NCBI RefSeq assembly: GCF_003581615.1
Contig: NZ_QXFH01000004.1
Span: 1-64,000, forward strand
DNA: 64,000 nt
Reading direction: 5' to 3'
Origin: Flagellimonas lutimaris
Lineage (GTDB): Bacteria; Bacteroidota; Bacteroidia; Flavobacteriales; Flavobacteriaceae
This document shows, piece by piece, positions 33,938 through 43,971 of this stretch (its first letter is position 1; each line of letters opens with the position of its first letter). The notes under the pieces were generated by a model that saw nothing but the letters and a program-made list of their open reading frames with translations, was not told the origin of the DNA and made no database searches. Position numbers and translations under genes: made by a program.

Positions 33938-36640
33938 ATGAAGAAAAAAGTCCTAAAAATTACCGGAATAACCCTACTTATCCTACTAGCAATTATTATT
34001 GCGGTCCCGTTGTTTCTTCAAGGTAAAATTGAAGAAATTATCAAGAACAAAGTCAACAATAGCATTAATGCTACTTTGGATTTTGACGACGCCAACCTAA
34101 GCCTGCTTAAAAGCTTTCCAAATGCCAATGTGGAGCTCACTAAATTGTCTTTGGTCAATAAGGCTCCTTTTGAGGGTGACACCTTGTTTGCCTCGTCAGA
34201 GATAGAACTGGCCATGTCCATAAAAGAATTATTTAAATCAGCCGATGAACCGATTGTCATCAAAACCTTGAACATTGATGGCGCCAAGTTGCACATTAAG
34301 GCCGATGCAGAGGGTAATGCGAATTACGACATAGCAAAAGAAAGTGAACCTACACCTTCCACTACATCTGAGGAATCTAGCGACAACTTTACACTGAATA
34401 TGAACTCCTATGCCATTACCAATTCCGAAATTATTTATGAGGACCTAGGCAGTGGAATGAAATTGGAAATTTCTGAAATGAATCATTCGGGAACGGGTGA
34501 CCTTTCCTTGGAAAAATCAGAATTAAAAACCCTTACCGACGCTTTGGTGTCCTTTGAAATGGACAGCACCAAATATCTGAACAAAAACAAAATCAATTTG
34601 GATGCACTTATCGGAATCGATTTAAGTGAGAACAAATATTCCTTTTTGGAGAACAAGGCCATGATCAATCAATTGCCTTTGGTGTTCGATGGTTTTGTAA
34701 AGGTGAACGAAGACAATCAAGAAGTGGACATCACTTTTAAAACACCATCTTCGGACTTTAAAAACTTTTTGGCCGTAATTCCCGAAGCTTATGCCTCAAA
34801 CATAGAGAATGTTCAGACCACTGGTAATTTTGAAGTAAAGGGCGAATTTAAAGGTGTGGTAGATGATGGGCATATTCCGGCCTTCAAAATTGCCATCAAT
34901 TCGGAAAATGCATCTTTCAAGTATCCTGATTTGCCCAAATCGGTACGCAATGTGTATATCGATACCGAAATCAACAACGAAACAGGAATCACTGAGGATA
35001 CTTATGTGAACATTAACAAATTATCCTTTCTAATTGATGAGGATAAGTTCAACCTGAACGCAAAAATCAGGGAATTGATGGGCAATACCAAAGTAAATGC
35101 CCATATGGACGGAAGAATCAACTTGGCGAATATTTCGCAGGCTTATCCCGTTCCCGAGGATTACAACCTCAAAGGTATTCTAAATGCAGATGTTACCACT
35201 GCCTTTGACATGGCATCCGTGGAGAAAAAGCAATATCAAAATACAAAGACTAGTGGAAAGGCCTCTGTATCTGGGTTTGAATATGCTTCGGAAGAACTCA
35301 AAAACCCTGTTGCCATTAATACCGCTGCAGTTACTTTTAACCCCAACACGGTTACTTTGGACTCTTTTAAGGGAAAAACGGGAAGCACCGACTTTGATGC
35401 CAAGGGTACGTTGACCAACTTGTTGGGCTTTATGTTCAACAATGAAAATATTGAAGGAAACTTTACACTTGCTTCCAACCAGTTTGCCTTAAACGACTTT
35501 ATGGTCGAGGAAACTGAGGAAGCATCTGAAACTTCAGAAAACGGAACGGGTTCTACCACAACGGGGGAAGAGCGAATAAAAATACCTTCGTTCTTGGACT
35601 GCACGGTAGAGGCATCTGCCAATACGGTGGTTTATGATAACCTAAACTTGAAAAATGTAAAAGGCACCCTCCTTATTAAAGATGAAACCGCTACCGTAAA
35701 AAACCTTACTTCAGATTTATTCGGTGGTACTTTGGGAATGTCCGGGTCGGTATCCACCAAGCAAGAAAATTCTACCTTCGATATTGATTTAGGGATGAGC
35801 AATTTCAATATTGGTGAATCCTTTGCAGGCTTGGAGCTTTTTAAGGTGTTGACACCTTTGGCCAGTGCACTTCAAGGTAAGTTGAACTCCGATATTAAAA
35901 TTGCTGGCAATCTTAAGGATGATTTTACTCCGAACTTAGCAACTATATCCGGAAACTTACTGGCAGAACTATTATCTCCAACATTGGATGCCCAAAAGGC
36001 GCCTTTGGTTTCTTCATTGGACAGTAAACTGAACTTTTTGGATACCAAGGAAATCAATTTGGATGGCCTAAAAACCGCTTTGAGTTTTGATAATGGTTCC
36101 GTTAAGGTTAAGCCGTTCACGCTAAAGTATAAGGATATCAACATTAATGTTGATGGTAGCCATACCTTTGATAAGCAAATGCAGTACAAGGCCACCTTGG
36201 ACGTGCCAGCCAAATATTTGGGCTCCGAAGTAAATAAATTGATCTCCCAAATGAATGATGAAAGCCTTGGAGAGGTCACCGTGCCCGTAACGGCAAATAT
36301 TGGGGGAAGTTTTACCAATCCATCTGTGAGTACGGATTTAACTTCCAGTGTAAAGACCCTGACTTCCAAATTGGTGGAGATGCAAAAGAATAAATTGGTG
36401 AACCAAGGCAAGGATAAAGCCAAAGACCTGTTGTCCGATGTGTTTAAAAAGAATGAATCAGATAGCACAACTTCTAAGTCAGATGGTGTAAAAGAGGCCA
36501 TTGGAAATATATTGGGTGGTAAAAAAGACACCACATCCACAGATAGTACAAAAACCGAAAAAGAGGACGAGGTAAAAAATGCCGCAAAATCCATTTTGGG
36601 CGGACTGCTCAAGAAAAAAAAGAAAGATACGGTAAACTAA
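33938..36640 (+). CDS. AsmA family protein
   Basis: 900 aa. N-terminal transmembrane helix (ITGITLLILLAIIIAVPLFLQG), then the AsmA N-terminal domain (IINNKVNNSIN-like, DFDDANLSLLKSFPNANVEL) and a long beta-rich chain with the AsmA C-terminal domain near 600-800. The last ~120 residues are low complexity (Lys/Ser/Thr/Asp). AsmA-like proteins are inner-membrane-anchored bridge proteins linked to phospholipid transport to the outer membrane. It is the last gene of the sppA run, followed directly by the inverted-repeat element at 36647. Confidence 0.88.
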   Translation: MKKKVLKITGITLLILLAIIIAVPLFLQGKIEEIIKNKVNNSINATLDFDDANLSLLKSFPNANVELTKLSLVNKAPFEGDTLFASSEIELAMSIKELFKSADEPIVIKTLNIDGAKLHIKADAEGNANYDIAKESEPTPSTTSEESSDNFTLNMNSYAITNSEIIYEDLGSGMKLEISEMNHSGTGDLSLEKSELKTLTDALVSFEMDSTKYLNKNKINLDALIGIDLSENKYSFLENKAMINQLPLVFDGFVKVNEDNQEVDITFKTPSSDFKNFLAVIPEAYASNIENVQTTGNFEVKGEFKGVVDDGHIPAFKIAINSENASFKYPDLPKSVRNVYIDTEINNETGITEDTYVNINKLSFLIDEDKFNLNAKIRELMGNTKVNAHMDGRINLANISQAYPVPEDYNLKGILNADVTTAFDMASVEKKQYQNTKTSGKASVSGFEYASEELKNPVAINTAAVTFNPNTVTLDSFKGKTGSTDFDAKGTLTNLLGFMFNNENIEGNFTLASNQFALNDFMVEETEEASETSENGTGSTTTGEERIKIPSFLDCTVEASANTVVYDNLNLKNVKGTLLIKDETATVKNLTSDLFGGTLGMSGSVSTKQENSTFDIDLGMSNFNIGESFAGLELFKVLTPLASALQGKLNSDIKIAGNLKDDFTPNLATISGNLLAELLSPTLDAQKAPLVSSLDSKLNFLDTKEINLDGLKTALSFDNGSVKVKPFTLKYKDININVDGSHTFDKQMQYKATLDVPAKYLGSEVNKLISQMNDESLGEVTVPVTANIGGSFTNPSVSTDLTSSVKTLTSKLVEMQKNKLVNQGKDKAKDLLSDVFKKNESDSTTSKSDGVKEAIGNILGGKKDTTSTDSTKTEKEDEVKNAAKSILGGLLKKKKKDTVN

Positions 36641-36646
36641 AACGGG

Positions 36647-36777
36647 GAGGCTGTCTAAAATGTGAATTTTCGTCAACCTGAACTTGATTCAGGTTCTCAT
36701 AATAATTTGTTTGCCAATATGATGAGATTCTGAAATAAATTCAGAATGACGGGTTTCAATACTTTTTAGACAGCCTC
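36647..36777. repeat. 131-bp cloverleaf-like inverted-repeat element (MITE/REP-like)
   Basis: The outer arms GAGGCTGTCTAAAA (36647-36660) and TTTTAGACAGCCTC (36764-36777) are perfect. Three inner hairpins follow: AACCTGAA/TTCAGGTT (36675-36695), TCTCAT/ATGAGA (36695-36727) and ATTCTGAA/TTCAGAAT (36727-36747). It fills the space between two convergent genes and may double as a bidirectional terminator. No ORF inside. Confidence 0.8.
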
Positions 36778-36780
36778 TTT

Positions 36781-37545
36781 TTATTCCTTTATTTCACTAT
36801 CCAGTAAACTAAGAATTTCATCCAGACTTTTCATCAATGGATCGTAGTGCTCGTTTTCCGTGGATTGACTGGTGATGATAAATAACAAAATATTGTTCTC
36901 GAAAGCAATGGATTTTAAGGCGGATAAGTTGCTGGTTGGTTCATTCTCTTTTTGTATACCCAATTGGGAAGACATTCCGGTATAGTCCAATATGGTACGA
37001 ATGCTATACCCTGCGGTCCTAAACCAATTCACAATATTGGTCCGTTGTTCGCCAAGAAACTTCTCTTGATTGGTAATATCATCCAAGGTGGCAACCCAAT
37101 TGGTGAGTCTAATTCTCAAAGTATCATTCGAGATATCCTTGAGGCTGCCAGAATTGATCATTTCAAACAAAAGGGAATTGTTGGGATTGAAGAAAATATC
37201 AGAAGCAAAGGCATCAATAAACAATTTGGACAGTTCCTTTTCAGATGGATTTTCCTCATTGTCCATCAGGTGAACAATGTCTTGGGCTGCTTCATAGCTC
37301 ACTTTATTTACCCTGATGAGTTCCTCTAGCTTTAGCTTGCTTATCCCAAACTCACTTTTAAGTCCAACGAGATAAGCTTGTTCTTTTTTGTTTTTGATGC
37401 TGTCTTCATTGGCATTGTTTATGGCAAGCGCAATCAAGATTCCGATAACCACCAAAACAATTTCACCAATGGCATATAATAGATAATTACTGACTTTTTT
37501 CTCGGCGATCAATTCCTTCCTGATTTTTCTAAAAAATTTGAGCAT
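36781..37545 (-). CDS. DUF6090 family membrane protein
   Basis: 254 aa. It starts MLKFFRKIRKELIAEKKVSNYLLYA-type (charged start), then one transmembrane helix (GEIVLVVIGILIALAINN), then a helical soluble domain. This N-terminal signature is that of DUF6090, widespread in Flavobacteriia and of unknown function; such genes often occur in several copies per genome. It is convergent with the AsmA-like gene across the inverted-repeat element, and 36 bp downstream of YfcC on the same strand. Confidence 0.85.
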   Translation of the reverse strand: MLKFFRKIRKELIAEKKVSNYLLYAIGEIVLVVIGILIALAINNANEDSIKNKKEQAYLVGLKSEFGISKLKLEELIRVNKVSYEAAQDIVHLMDNEENPSEKELSKLFIDAFASDIFFNPNNSLLFEMINSGSLKDISNDTLRIRLTNWVATLDDITNQEKFLGEQRTNIVNWFRTAGYSIRTILDYTGMSSQLGIQKENEPTSNLSALKSIAFENNILLFIITSQSTENEHYDPLMKSLDEILSLLDSEIKE

Positions 37546-37581
37546 GGTTGGTAGTTCAGTTTCGGTATAAACTTAAAATGA

Positions 37582-38916
37582 TTAATTATAGCCTGTAGCT
37601 ACAGCAAATATAATAGTCAATGCACCAATCAATAGCATGAGCAGGGTAGGTTTTAGGGCAAATTTGAACCATTTGTTATAGGGGATGTTTGCGATGGCGA
37701 TTACGGCCATCAATGCCCCGTTGGTAGGAACAATCATATCTACCATTATAGCTCCATATTGATAGGCCAACACACAAATTTGTCTTGATAATCCAATTAA
37801 ATCAGATAGGGGGACCAATATGGGCAGTGTCAAAATTGCCTGCCCGGAATAACTGGGAACGGGAAAATGTAAAAAGACATGTGAGACCATCATGAGCACA
37901 CCGGATACAGCTGGAGAAAAATTTTGTAAGGGACCAAACAGCCCATAAACAATGGAATCCATAATCATTCCTTCGGTCAATAAAATGGAGATACTGTTGG
38001 CCAAACCGATTATGATGCCTGCAAACACCATTTCTTTCATCCCTGCAATATAGGTTTCGCCAGTTTTGTTCCAGCCCATTTTTGCGACCAGTCCACATAC
38101 AATGCCAAGAGCAAAAAAGCAACCCGACATTTCACTAAAGCCCCATTCAAACTGTATAATTCCAAAAATTACAATGGAAAAAGTTATGCCCAAGAGCAGT
38201 AGGATTATTTTGCTGCTTTGGCTAAATGAGGTGCCTTGTGAAGTCATTTTCACTTTTTCTATCCTATTGTTCTTGGCATAATAAAGAAGATAAAGTATCC
38301 AAACTATTGAAGCTGTCAAAAGTACAATAAGTCTCAGCGAACTACCGGAAAGTAAGGGTAGTGCAGCCTCTTTCTGTGCCAATATAACTCCAAAGGGATT
38401 GGAAGCGCCAAAGGAACTGCCAACGACCGTAGAGCCATAACTGGCAAAGAGCATGGTGAAGGCATTGTATCCCAAACTTTTGCCAAACAAGAGTAAAATA
38501 GGGGTCAGGGCGACCACTTCTTCTTGAAGACCTATGGTTGCTCCCCCTGATATAAAAAGTAAAGCTAGTAGTATTAGTGCCAGACTTTCTTTTCCCTTAA
38601 GGGAAGAAACCAATCTTATCAATCCCTGGTTAAAGGCTTCTGTTTTTTCAATGAGGTAAAAACAACCCCCTATCAATAATATAAGAATAATGAGGTCGGC
38701 TCTTCCGGAAATTCCCTGGGGAATGGAAACAAGAAGATCTAGAACCGATGGACTACTAGCATTTATTTGTTGGTAAGAATCGTTGACCACCCTAGTAACA
38801 CCAGTTTCTTCGTCAAGTATTCTTTCATAGGATCCTTGGGGAATCAGATAAGTAAATATCCATGCAATAAGTATAACTCCGAGGAGTATAACGAAGGCAT
38901 TTGGGAATTTTTTCAT
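37582..38916 (-). CDS. YfcC family transporter
   Basis: 444 aa, about 12 hydrophobic helices. The start (MKKFPNAFVILLGVILIAWIF, IPQGSYER) is that of the YfcC/DcuC-like group in the ion-transporter superfamily. The family is proposed to move short organic acids or basic amino acids; substrates are poorly defined. It is an inner-membrane protein. Neighbouring APC permease on the same strand (start-stop gap ~96 bp) suggests a region handling amino-acid-type solutes, but that is inference. Confidence 0.85.
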   Translation of the reverse strand: MKKFPNAFVILLGVILIAWIFTYLIPQGSYERILDEETGVTRVVNDSYQQINASSPSVLDLLVSIPQGISGRADLIILILLIGGCFYLIEKTEAFNQGLIRLVSSLKGKESLALILLALLFISGGATIGLQEEVVALTPILLLFGKSLGYNAFTMLFASYGSTVVGSSFGASNPFGVILAQKEAALPLLSGSSLRLIVLLTASIVWILYLLYYAKNNRIEKVKMTSQGTSFSQSSKIILLLLGITFSIVIFGIIQFEWGFSEMSGCFFALGIVCGLVAKMGWNKTGETYIAGMKEMVFAGIIIGLANSISILLTEGMIMDSIVYGLFGPLQNFSPAVSGVLMMVSHVFLHFPVPSYSGQAILTLPILVPLSDLIGLSRQICVLAYQYGAIMVDMIVPTNGALMAVIAIANIPYNKWFKFALKPTLLMLLIGALTIIFAVATGYN

Positions 38917-39012
38917 TTAAGCTGGTTTTAGAAGTTTGGTGGTGGTATAAATGTATAACTTCCTGAAAATAAGCTTTTTTATTGATTTTAGATATGAAAA
39001 AAAAAGGCGTAA

Positions 39013-40290
39013 TTATTTGCTCCCTTCCACCCATTTGTAGATATACTCAATTAAAAAACAGCTTCCGATGATAGAGACGGCAACAATAACACCCGTTCTA
39101 TTTGCTGAAAATTGCTGCTGTAGCAAAACAATGGTAGCAATAATGCATAAGATGAACCCAAGCATGGGAATTATTCTAATGCATTTGATTTCTTCATATA
39201 ACTTAAAACCAACGAAATTTACCATGGAAAAAATGAGCAAGAAACCTACGCTTCCGGCAGTGGAAATGCTTTCCAACTCTAAGGTGTTCGTTAAAGTAAG
39301 AGTTAGAATACCTGTAATCAGTAGGCCGATAGGTTGATTCCATAACTGATAGGTGAATTGGTGGGGGAGTTCGTCATCTTCTGCGATTTCATAACTGACA
39401 CGGCTACCTCCATAAAGGGATGCATTTATGGCTGAAAACGTAGAAATTAGTGCTGCAATAGTAATTATGGTAAAACCAGTTTGTCCGAGCATCGGTTTTG
39501 CTGCTTCGGCAAGTACGTAATCCTCTGCGGTTTTAATTTGATTAAAGGAAAGGGATCCAACTGTTACCACAGCAATGATAATGTAGAGCAAAACCACGAA
39601 AATGATTGAAATGTAGTACGCCCTTGGAATATTCTTTTCTGGATTTTTGATATCGGGAGCTGAGTTGGCAATCAACTCGAAACCTTCATAAGCGACAAAA
39701 ATGACCATACCTCCTGTTAAAAGTTGTAAAGGAGCTTCCCAGTTTTCTGGGGATAACTGTTCCAGATTCGGGTTGCCTATCAATCCATATAGACCAATCC
39801 CGATAAATGCTATTAGAATCACAAGCTTTATGACCACTGCATAGGACTCTATCATCCCTACTACCTTAATACTGTAATAATTGATGATGGAAGCCAATAC
39901 GATAATGGCGCTTGCATAAATATGAAAATCCAGTTCACCTCCTGTTAGCGCAAGTAGATTTGGAGCGTAGGAACCAAATGCCGAAGCGTATAACGACAGC
40001 ATGATGATATAACTGATCCATAGCAAATTATTGATGCCCCCACTAAAGAGGGTTTTTCCAAACCCTTGGTTGATAAATTTTACCGTTCCACCCCTGTCCG
40101 GATACTTTTTGGAAAGCTTCACATAACTGTAAGAGGTTATCAGTGCCAATATTCCCGCTAAAAGGAAAGCTAAGGGTGTTCCACCTTTGGATAAGGTTAC
40201 GGCCAATCCTAAAACAGCAAAAATGCCTCCACCTACCATACCTCCAATACCAATGGAAATCGCCTCGGTGAGTTTGATTTTTTCGCTCAT
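39013..40290 (-). CDS. APC family amino acid permease
   Basis: 425 aa, about 12 transmembrane helices. Family motifs: the GIGGMVGGGIFAVLG segment in helix 1 (glycine-rich unwound region) and VAYEGFELIANSAPDIKNPEKNIPRAY in helix 6 onward. It is a proton- or exchange-coupled transporter of amino acids or amines in the inner membrane. Substrate unknown. It is transcribed toward YfcC and lies 51 bp downstream of the DUF2797 gene. Confidence 0.9.
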   Translation of the reverse strand: MSEKIKLTEAISIGIGGMVGGGIFAVLGLAVTLSKGGTPLAFLLAGILALITSYSYVKLSKKYPDRGGTVKFINQGFGKTLFSGGINNLLWISYIIMLSLYASAFGSYAPNLLALTGGELDFHIYASAIIVLASIINYYSIKVVGMIESYAVVIKLVILIAFIGIGLYGLIGNPNLEQLSPENWEAPLQLLTGGMVIFVAYEGFELIANSAPDIKNPEKNIPRAYYISIIFVVLLYIIIAVVTVGSLSFNQIKTAEDYVLAEAAKPMLGQTGFTIITIAALISTFSAINASLYGGSRVSYEIAEDDELPHQFTYQLWNQPIGLLITGILTLTLTNTLELESISTAGSVGFLLIFSMVNFVGFKLYEEIKCIRIIPMLGFILCIIATIVLLQQQFSANRTGVIVAVSIIGSCFLIEYIYKWVEGSK

Positions 40291-40341
40291 GATTTGATTG
40301 GGTTTTTGGAATGTTGAGTCTAACTTAAACCATTGTAGGTG

Positions 40342-41136
40342 CTATGAAAAATCAATACCCACAAAATATCCCTCACTGCCTCTAACATTGAATACCGTAT
40401 TGTCCTCAAAAATGAGGTACTGTCCTTTGATACCTTTCAAAACTCCTTTATAACTAGGAGTTTTATCCAGATTAAGACTTTTTACCATTGCGGGATATTG
40501 CAATACGGGAAATTCTAAATGGGTTTCTTCTCGATCATCCAAAAAATATTGGATGGCCTCATCGGGAATGTCCGCTTTTAATTTATTGCGCCATTCCACC
40601 AGATCCACATCCTCAATATCGTTTTTGAGCATTTTTTGCCAACTAGTCTTGTCACTAACAAACTCCTTAAGTGCTACTTCGGTAATTCCTGCCAAATAGC
40701 GGTTGGGTACCTCCACAATTTCAATGGCCTCATGCGCACCTTGGTCAATCCAACGAGTGGGAATTTGAGCTTTACGGGTAACCCCAACTTTAATGTTGCT
40801 GGAGTTTGCCAGGTACACGATATGTGGCTGAAGCTGCATCTTTTTTTCAAACTCAAGGTCACGGTCCTCTTTGTCCAAATGGGCGGTACTCAATTCAGGT
40901 TTCATGATCCAATCACCGGCGAGGGGTGTCTCAAAAAAACAAGATTTACAAAATCCCTGACGGTAAATAGGTTTGTCCTCCCCACAGTTCAAACATTGAT
41001 ATTTTATGAAATCTATCTGAAGTTCTTTGTTCAACGCTTGATTCATATTGATAAAGTCATTTTCAAAAACCAAAAAATATTGAATGGGACTTCCAATTTC
41101 CGTTCGCATCTTTCTTAGGACTCCTTCGTATAGCAT
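40342..41136 (-). CDS. DUF2797 family protein with zinc ribbon
   Basis: 264 aa. A four-cysteine zinc knuckle CLNCGEDKPIYRQGFCKSCF (residues ~49-68) precedes a GIY-YIG-like core: VYLANSSNIKVGVTR, RWIDQGA, AGITEVALKEFVSD. The G-x-T-R followed by R-W-x-D-Q-G-A pattern resembles the GIY-YIG nuclease fold, though activity of DUF2797 is unproven. No signal peptide. Divergent from the GH3 gene (98 bp apart). Could act on nucleic acid; open. Confidence 0.82.
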   Translation of the reverse strand: MLYEGVLRKMRTEIGSPIQYFLVFENDFINMNQALNKELQIDFIKYQCLNCGEDKPIYRQGFCKSCFFETPLAGDWIMKPELSTAHLDKEDRDLEFEKKMQLQPHIVYLANSSNIKVGVTRKAQIPTRWIDQGAHEAIEIVEVPNRYLAGITEVALKEFVSDKTSWQKMLKNDIEDVDLVEWRNKLKADIPDEAIQYFLDDREETHLEFPVLQYPAMVKSLNLDKTPSYKGVLKGIKGQYLIFEDNTVFNVRGSEGYFVGIDFS

Positions 41137-41234
41137 ATTAAAATGAATGTGTTTATCTTATTTGAAAATGAGTATTAGAAAAGCTATTTTAGCAGTTACG
41201 CCAACCTAATTTTCTTTGGTTAAAGATACCTAAA

Positions 41235-42743
41235 ATGCCAATACCATTATTCAACTCCATTGCTTCTTGGTTATTAAGAAAGCGCTATCATCAGATAGAA
41301 CTTTTTTTAAAGTATCCCTTGGATGTGCAGGATGAGGTATTGCGTAAGCTCGTGGACTTTTCCAAAGACACCATGATCGGTAAGCAATATGGTTTTCAAG
41401 ACTTGCCAAAATATGATGAGTTTAGAAATCGAGTTCCCATTGTAACTTACGAAGATATTGCACCGCTTATTGAACGTACTCGTCGCGGTGAACAGAACCT
41501 ATTCTGGCCTACTTCCATTAAATGGTTTGCAAAAAGTAGCGGAACCACAAATGCAAAGAGCAAGTTTATTCCTGTAAGTACGGAGGCATTGGAGGATTGT
41601 CATTATAAATCTAGCAAGGACTTGTTGTGTTTGTATTTGAACAATAATGAGAACTCCCAATTGTTTACGGGTAAAAGTCTTAGGTTGGGAGGCAGTAAAG
41701 AACTCTACGAGGACAATGGAACTTTTTTTGGCGATCTCTCTGCCATATTGATCGATAACATGCCATTGTGGGCCGAGTACAGCAGTACGCCAAGCAATAA
41801 AGTTTCTTTAATGACCGAATGGGAATCCAAATTAGAGGCCATTATCGAAGAAAGTATTAGAGAGAATGTAACCAGTTTAGCAGGTGTTCCGTCTTGGATG
41901 TTGGTATTGCTCAATCAGGTTTTGGAGAAAACAGGAAAGAACCATCTTTTCGAGATTTGGGAAAACTTGGAAGTCTATTTTCATGGAGGGGTAAGTTTTA
42001 CGCCTTATAAGAATCAGTACAAAAAACTATTGCCCCGTAAGAAATTCAACTATTATGAAACCTACAATGCATCCGAAGGATTTTTTGGTATTCAGGATCA
42101 AAATAATTCCGATGAGCTTTTGTTGATGTTGGACTATGGTATTTTTTATGAGTTTATCCCAATAGATGCCAATGGGGAAGGAGATAAGGCCATTCCACTT
42201 TGGGAAGTTCAGTTGGGTGTTAACTATGCCATGATTATTACTACCAATGCTGGATTATGGCGGTATAAAATTGGGGATACCATTCGGTTTACTTCCAAAA
42301 ATCCATATCGAATAAAGATTACCGGCCGCACCAAACACCATATCAATGTTTTTGGTGAAGAGTTGATTATTGAAAATGCAGAGGAAGCTTTAAAACAAAT
42401 TTGCGAAAAAACCGAGGCGGAAATTATGGATTACACTGCCGCCCCAATTTTTATGACCGGTAAGGAAAAGGGTGCCCATGAATGGATTATAGAATTTAGA
42501 AAGCCGCCAGAAGACATGGCATATTTTACTGAAGTATTGGATAACGCTTTAAAGGCCCTTAACTCGGACTACGAGGCCAAACGGTATAACAACATTACTT
42601 TAAAAATGCCAAAAGTACATATTGCCCGTAAAAACTTGTTCCATGATTGGCTTAAATCCAAGAACAAATTAGGAGGGCAACACAAGATTCCAAGGTTGTC
42701 CAATGAACGTAACTATATTGAAGAGCTCCTGCAAATGAATTAA
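41235..42743 (+). CDS. GH3 auxin-responsive promoter family protein
   Basis: 502 aa, full length for the family. GH3 motifs: SSGTTNAKSKFIPVS (ATP-binding serine-rich loop), YNASEGFFGIQ, and YKIGDTIRFT followed by the hinge IKITGRTKHHINVFGEEL. In plants GH3 enzymes adenylate jasmonate or auxin and join them to amino acids; bacterial members belong to the same acyl-adenylate fold with unknown substrates and are frequent in Bacteroidota. Monocistronic or followed by the membrane AraC gene (24 bp gap). Confidence 0.92.
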   Translation: MPIPLFNSIASWLLRKRYHQIELFLKYPLDVQDEVLRKLVDFSKDTMIGKQYGFQDLPKYDEFRNRVPIVTYEDIAPLIERTRRGEQNLFWPTSIKWFAKSSGTTNAKSKFIPVSTEALEDCHYKSSKDLLCLYLNNNENSQLFTGKSLRLGGSKELYEDNGTFFGDLSAILIDNMPLWAEYSSTPSNKVSLMTEWESKLEAIIEESIRENVTSLAGVPSWMLVLLNQVLEKTGKNHLFEIWENLEVYFHGGVSFTPYKNQYKKLLPRKKFNYYETYNASEGFFGIQDQNNSDELLLMLDYGIFYEFIPIDANGEGDKAIPLWEVQLGVNYAMIITTNAGLWRYKIGDTIRFTSKNPYRIKITGRTKHHINVFGEELIIENAEEALKQICEKTEAEIMDYTAAPIFMTGKEKGAHEWIIEFRKPPEDMAYFTEVLDNALKALNSDYEAKRYNNITLKMPKVHIARKNLFHDWLKSKNKLGGQHKIPRLSNERNYIEELLQMN

Positions 42744-42767
42744 ATTAGTGTAACCAACCTCAACCCT

Positions 42768-43877
42768 ATGAATTTTCAGCAAATCTTTGATTTTTTTCTG
42801 ATCATAGGAGCCGTGCATGGTTTTTTGTTTGTGATCGGCACTTTTTTGATTCGGAAAAAGTTTGAGATTCAAGTGATTTTTCTGAATCTTTTTGTTCTCT
42901 TTCTTTCGCTCAATAATTTTCAGACTTGGTTGTTGGAGAAAAACTTTTTTTACCAACCCTTTTTAGGAGGGCATTTTATCTTTCCATGGTATTTATTGAT
43001 TGTGCCTTCGTTTTATGCATTTTTGGTTTATTATCTCGGTATACAAGAGAAACGATGGCCCTTTGTTTGGGTATCCCTGATTCTTTTTGCCGTTGGAATA
43101 ATGGTTAGACTGTTCATTATATACATGGTTCAAAGGGACATATTCGATGTTTCTGTGGTGCGTAGGTTTAACTTGGCCGAAGATATGGTCGCACTTTCGT
43201 ATTCTATTTTTCTCTATGTTAAATCCATACGCTTACTATTTCATTACAAGAATTTATATCCAGAAATTTTAAAAATGGATAATCTCAATTGGATTAAATG
43301 GTTTTTAAGATTAGGGGGTATAGTGTTCCTGTTCTGGATGTTCACTGTGATTTTGAACACCCTCGCAAAAAATCAAAATCCTTTCTATAGTTATTATCCG
43401 CTGCGCTTTTTTTCATCCCTGTTGATTTATTGGGTTGGCTATCAAGGTTTTTTTCAATATGTGGTATTGAAAGATAGGATTGGGCTGCGTTCTATTTTGG
43501 CAAAAAGAAAACCTGTACAAAGCGTGGAACAGGAATCAATCCAAAAACAAAGTGTTTTCGCTTCCATCGATGAGTACATAAAAACCAACCAACGGTATCT
43601 TGATCCTTTATTTAGTTTAAACGCTCTTGCCGATGAGTTGGAAATGGGAACCAGCAAACTATCCAAGGTTATCAATGAACATGGAGGTGAAAACTTTTCC
43701 GACTATATTAATGCCATGCGGGTATCGGAAGCAAAACGTATTTTGGCCGATACTGAGTATAAAGATTATACTATTGTGGCTATAGGACTGGAGTGCGGTT
43801 TCAATTCGAAGTCCGCATTCTATTCTTCATTCAAAAAGATTTGCGGTAAGACTCCATTGAGTTATCGTAATCAATAA
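42768..43877 (+). CDS. Membrane-bound AraC family regulator
   Basis: 369 aa. Residues ~5-235 carry about seven transmembrane helices; residues ~265-369 are the AraC HTH domain (LFSLNALADELEMGTSKLSKV, then TIVAIGLECGFNSKSAFYSSFKK, GKTPLSYR). This 7TM-plus-AraC arrangement is common in Flavobacteriia and presumably senses a membrane or external signal and activates transcription in response. It starts 24 bp after GH3. A candidate target is the downstream small protein at 43972. Confidence 0.88.
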   Translation: MNFQQIFDFFLIIGAVHGFLFVIGTFLIRKKFEIQVIFLNLFVLFLSLNNFQTWLLEKNFFYQPFLGGHFIFPWYLLIVPSFYAFLVYYLGIQEKRWPFVWVSLILFAVGIMVRLFIIYMVQRDIFDVSVVRRFNLAEDMVALSYSIFLYVKSIRLLFHYKNLYPEILKMDNLNWIKWFLRLGGIVFLFWMFTVILNTLAKNQNPFYSYYPLRFFSSLLIYWVGYQGFFQYVVLKDRIGLRSILAKRKPVQSVEQESIQKQSVFASIDEYIKTNQRYLDPLFSLNALADELEMGTSKLSKVINEHGGENFSDYINAMRVSEAKRILADTEYKDYTIVAIGLECGFNSKSAFYSSFKKICGKTPLSYRNQ

Positions 43878-43940
43878 TAGCAACTTGTCCTGATTTTTCC
43901 GTAATGGATGTTTTGGGACACCTACTTTTTTATGTGACGC

Positions 43941-43948
43941 TAGTTTTG
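43941..43948 (+). promoter_or_regulatory. -7 promoter box of the small secreted protein gene
   Basis: TAGTTTTG matches TAnnTTTG; TTTTG at 43911-43915 may be a -33 box, with slightly long spacing (25 bp). The gene starts at 43972. Confidence 0.45.
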
Positions 43949-43971
43949 GTTTGAAACTAAAATATACCGTC

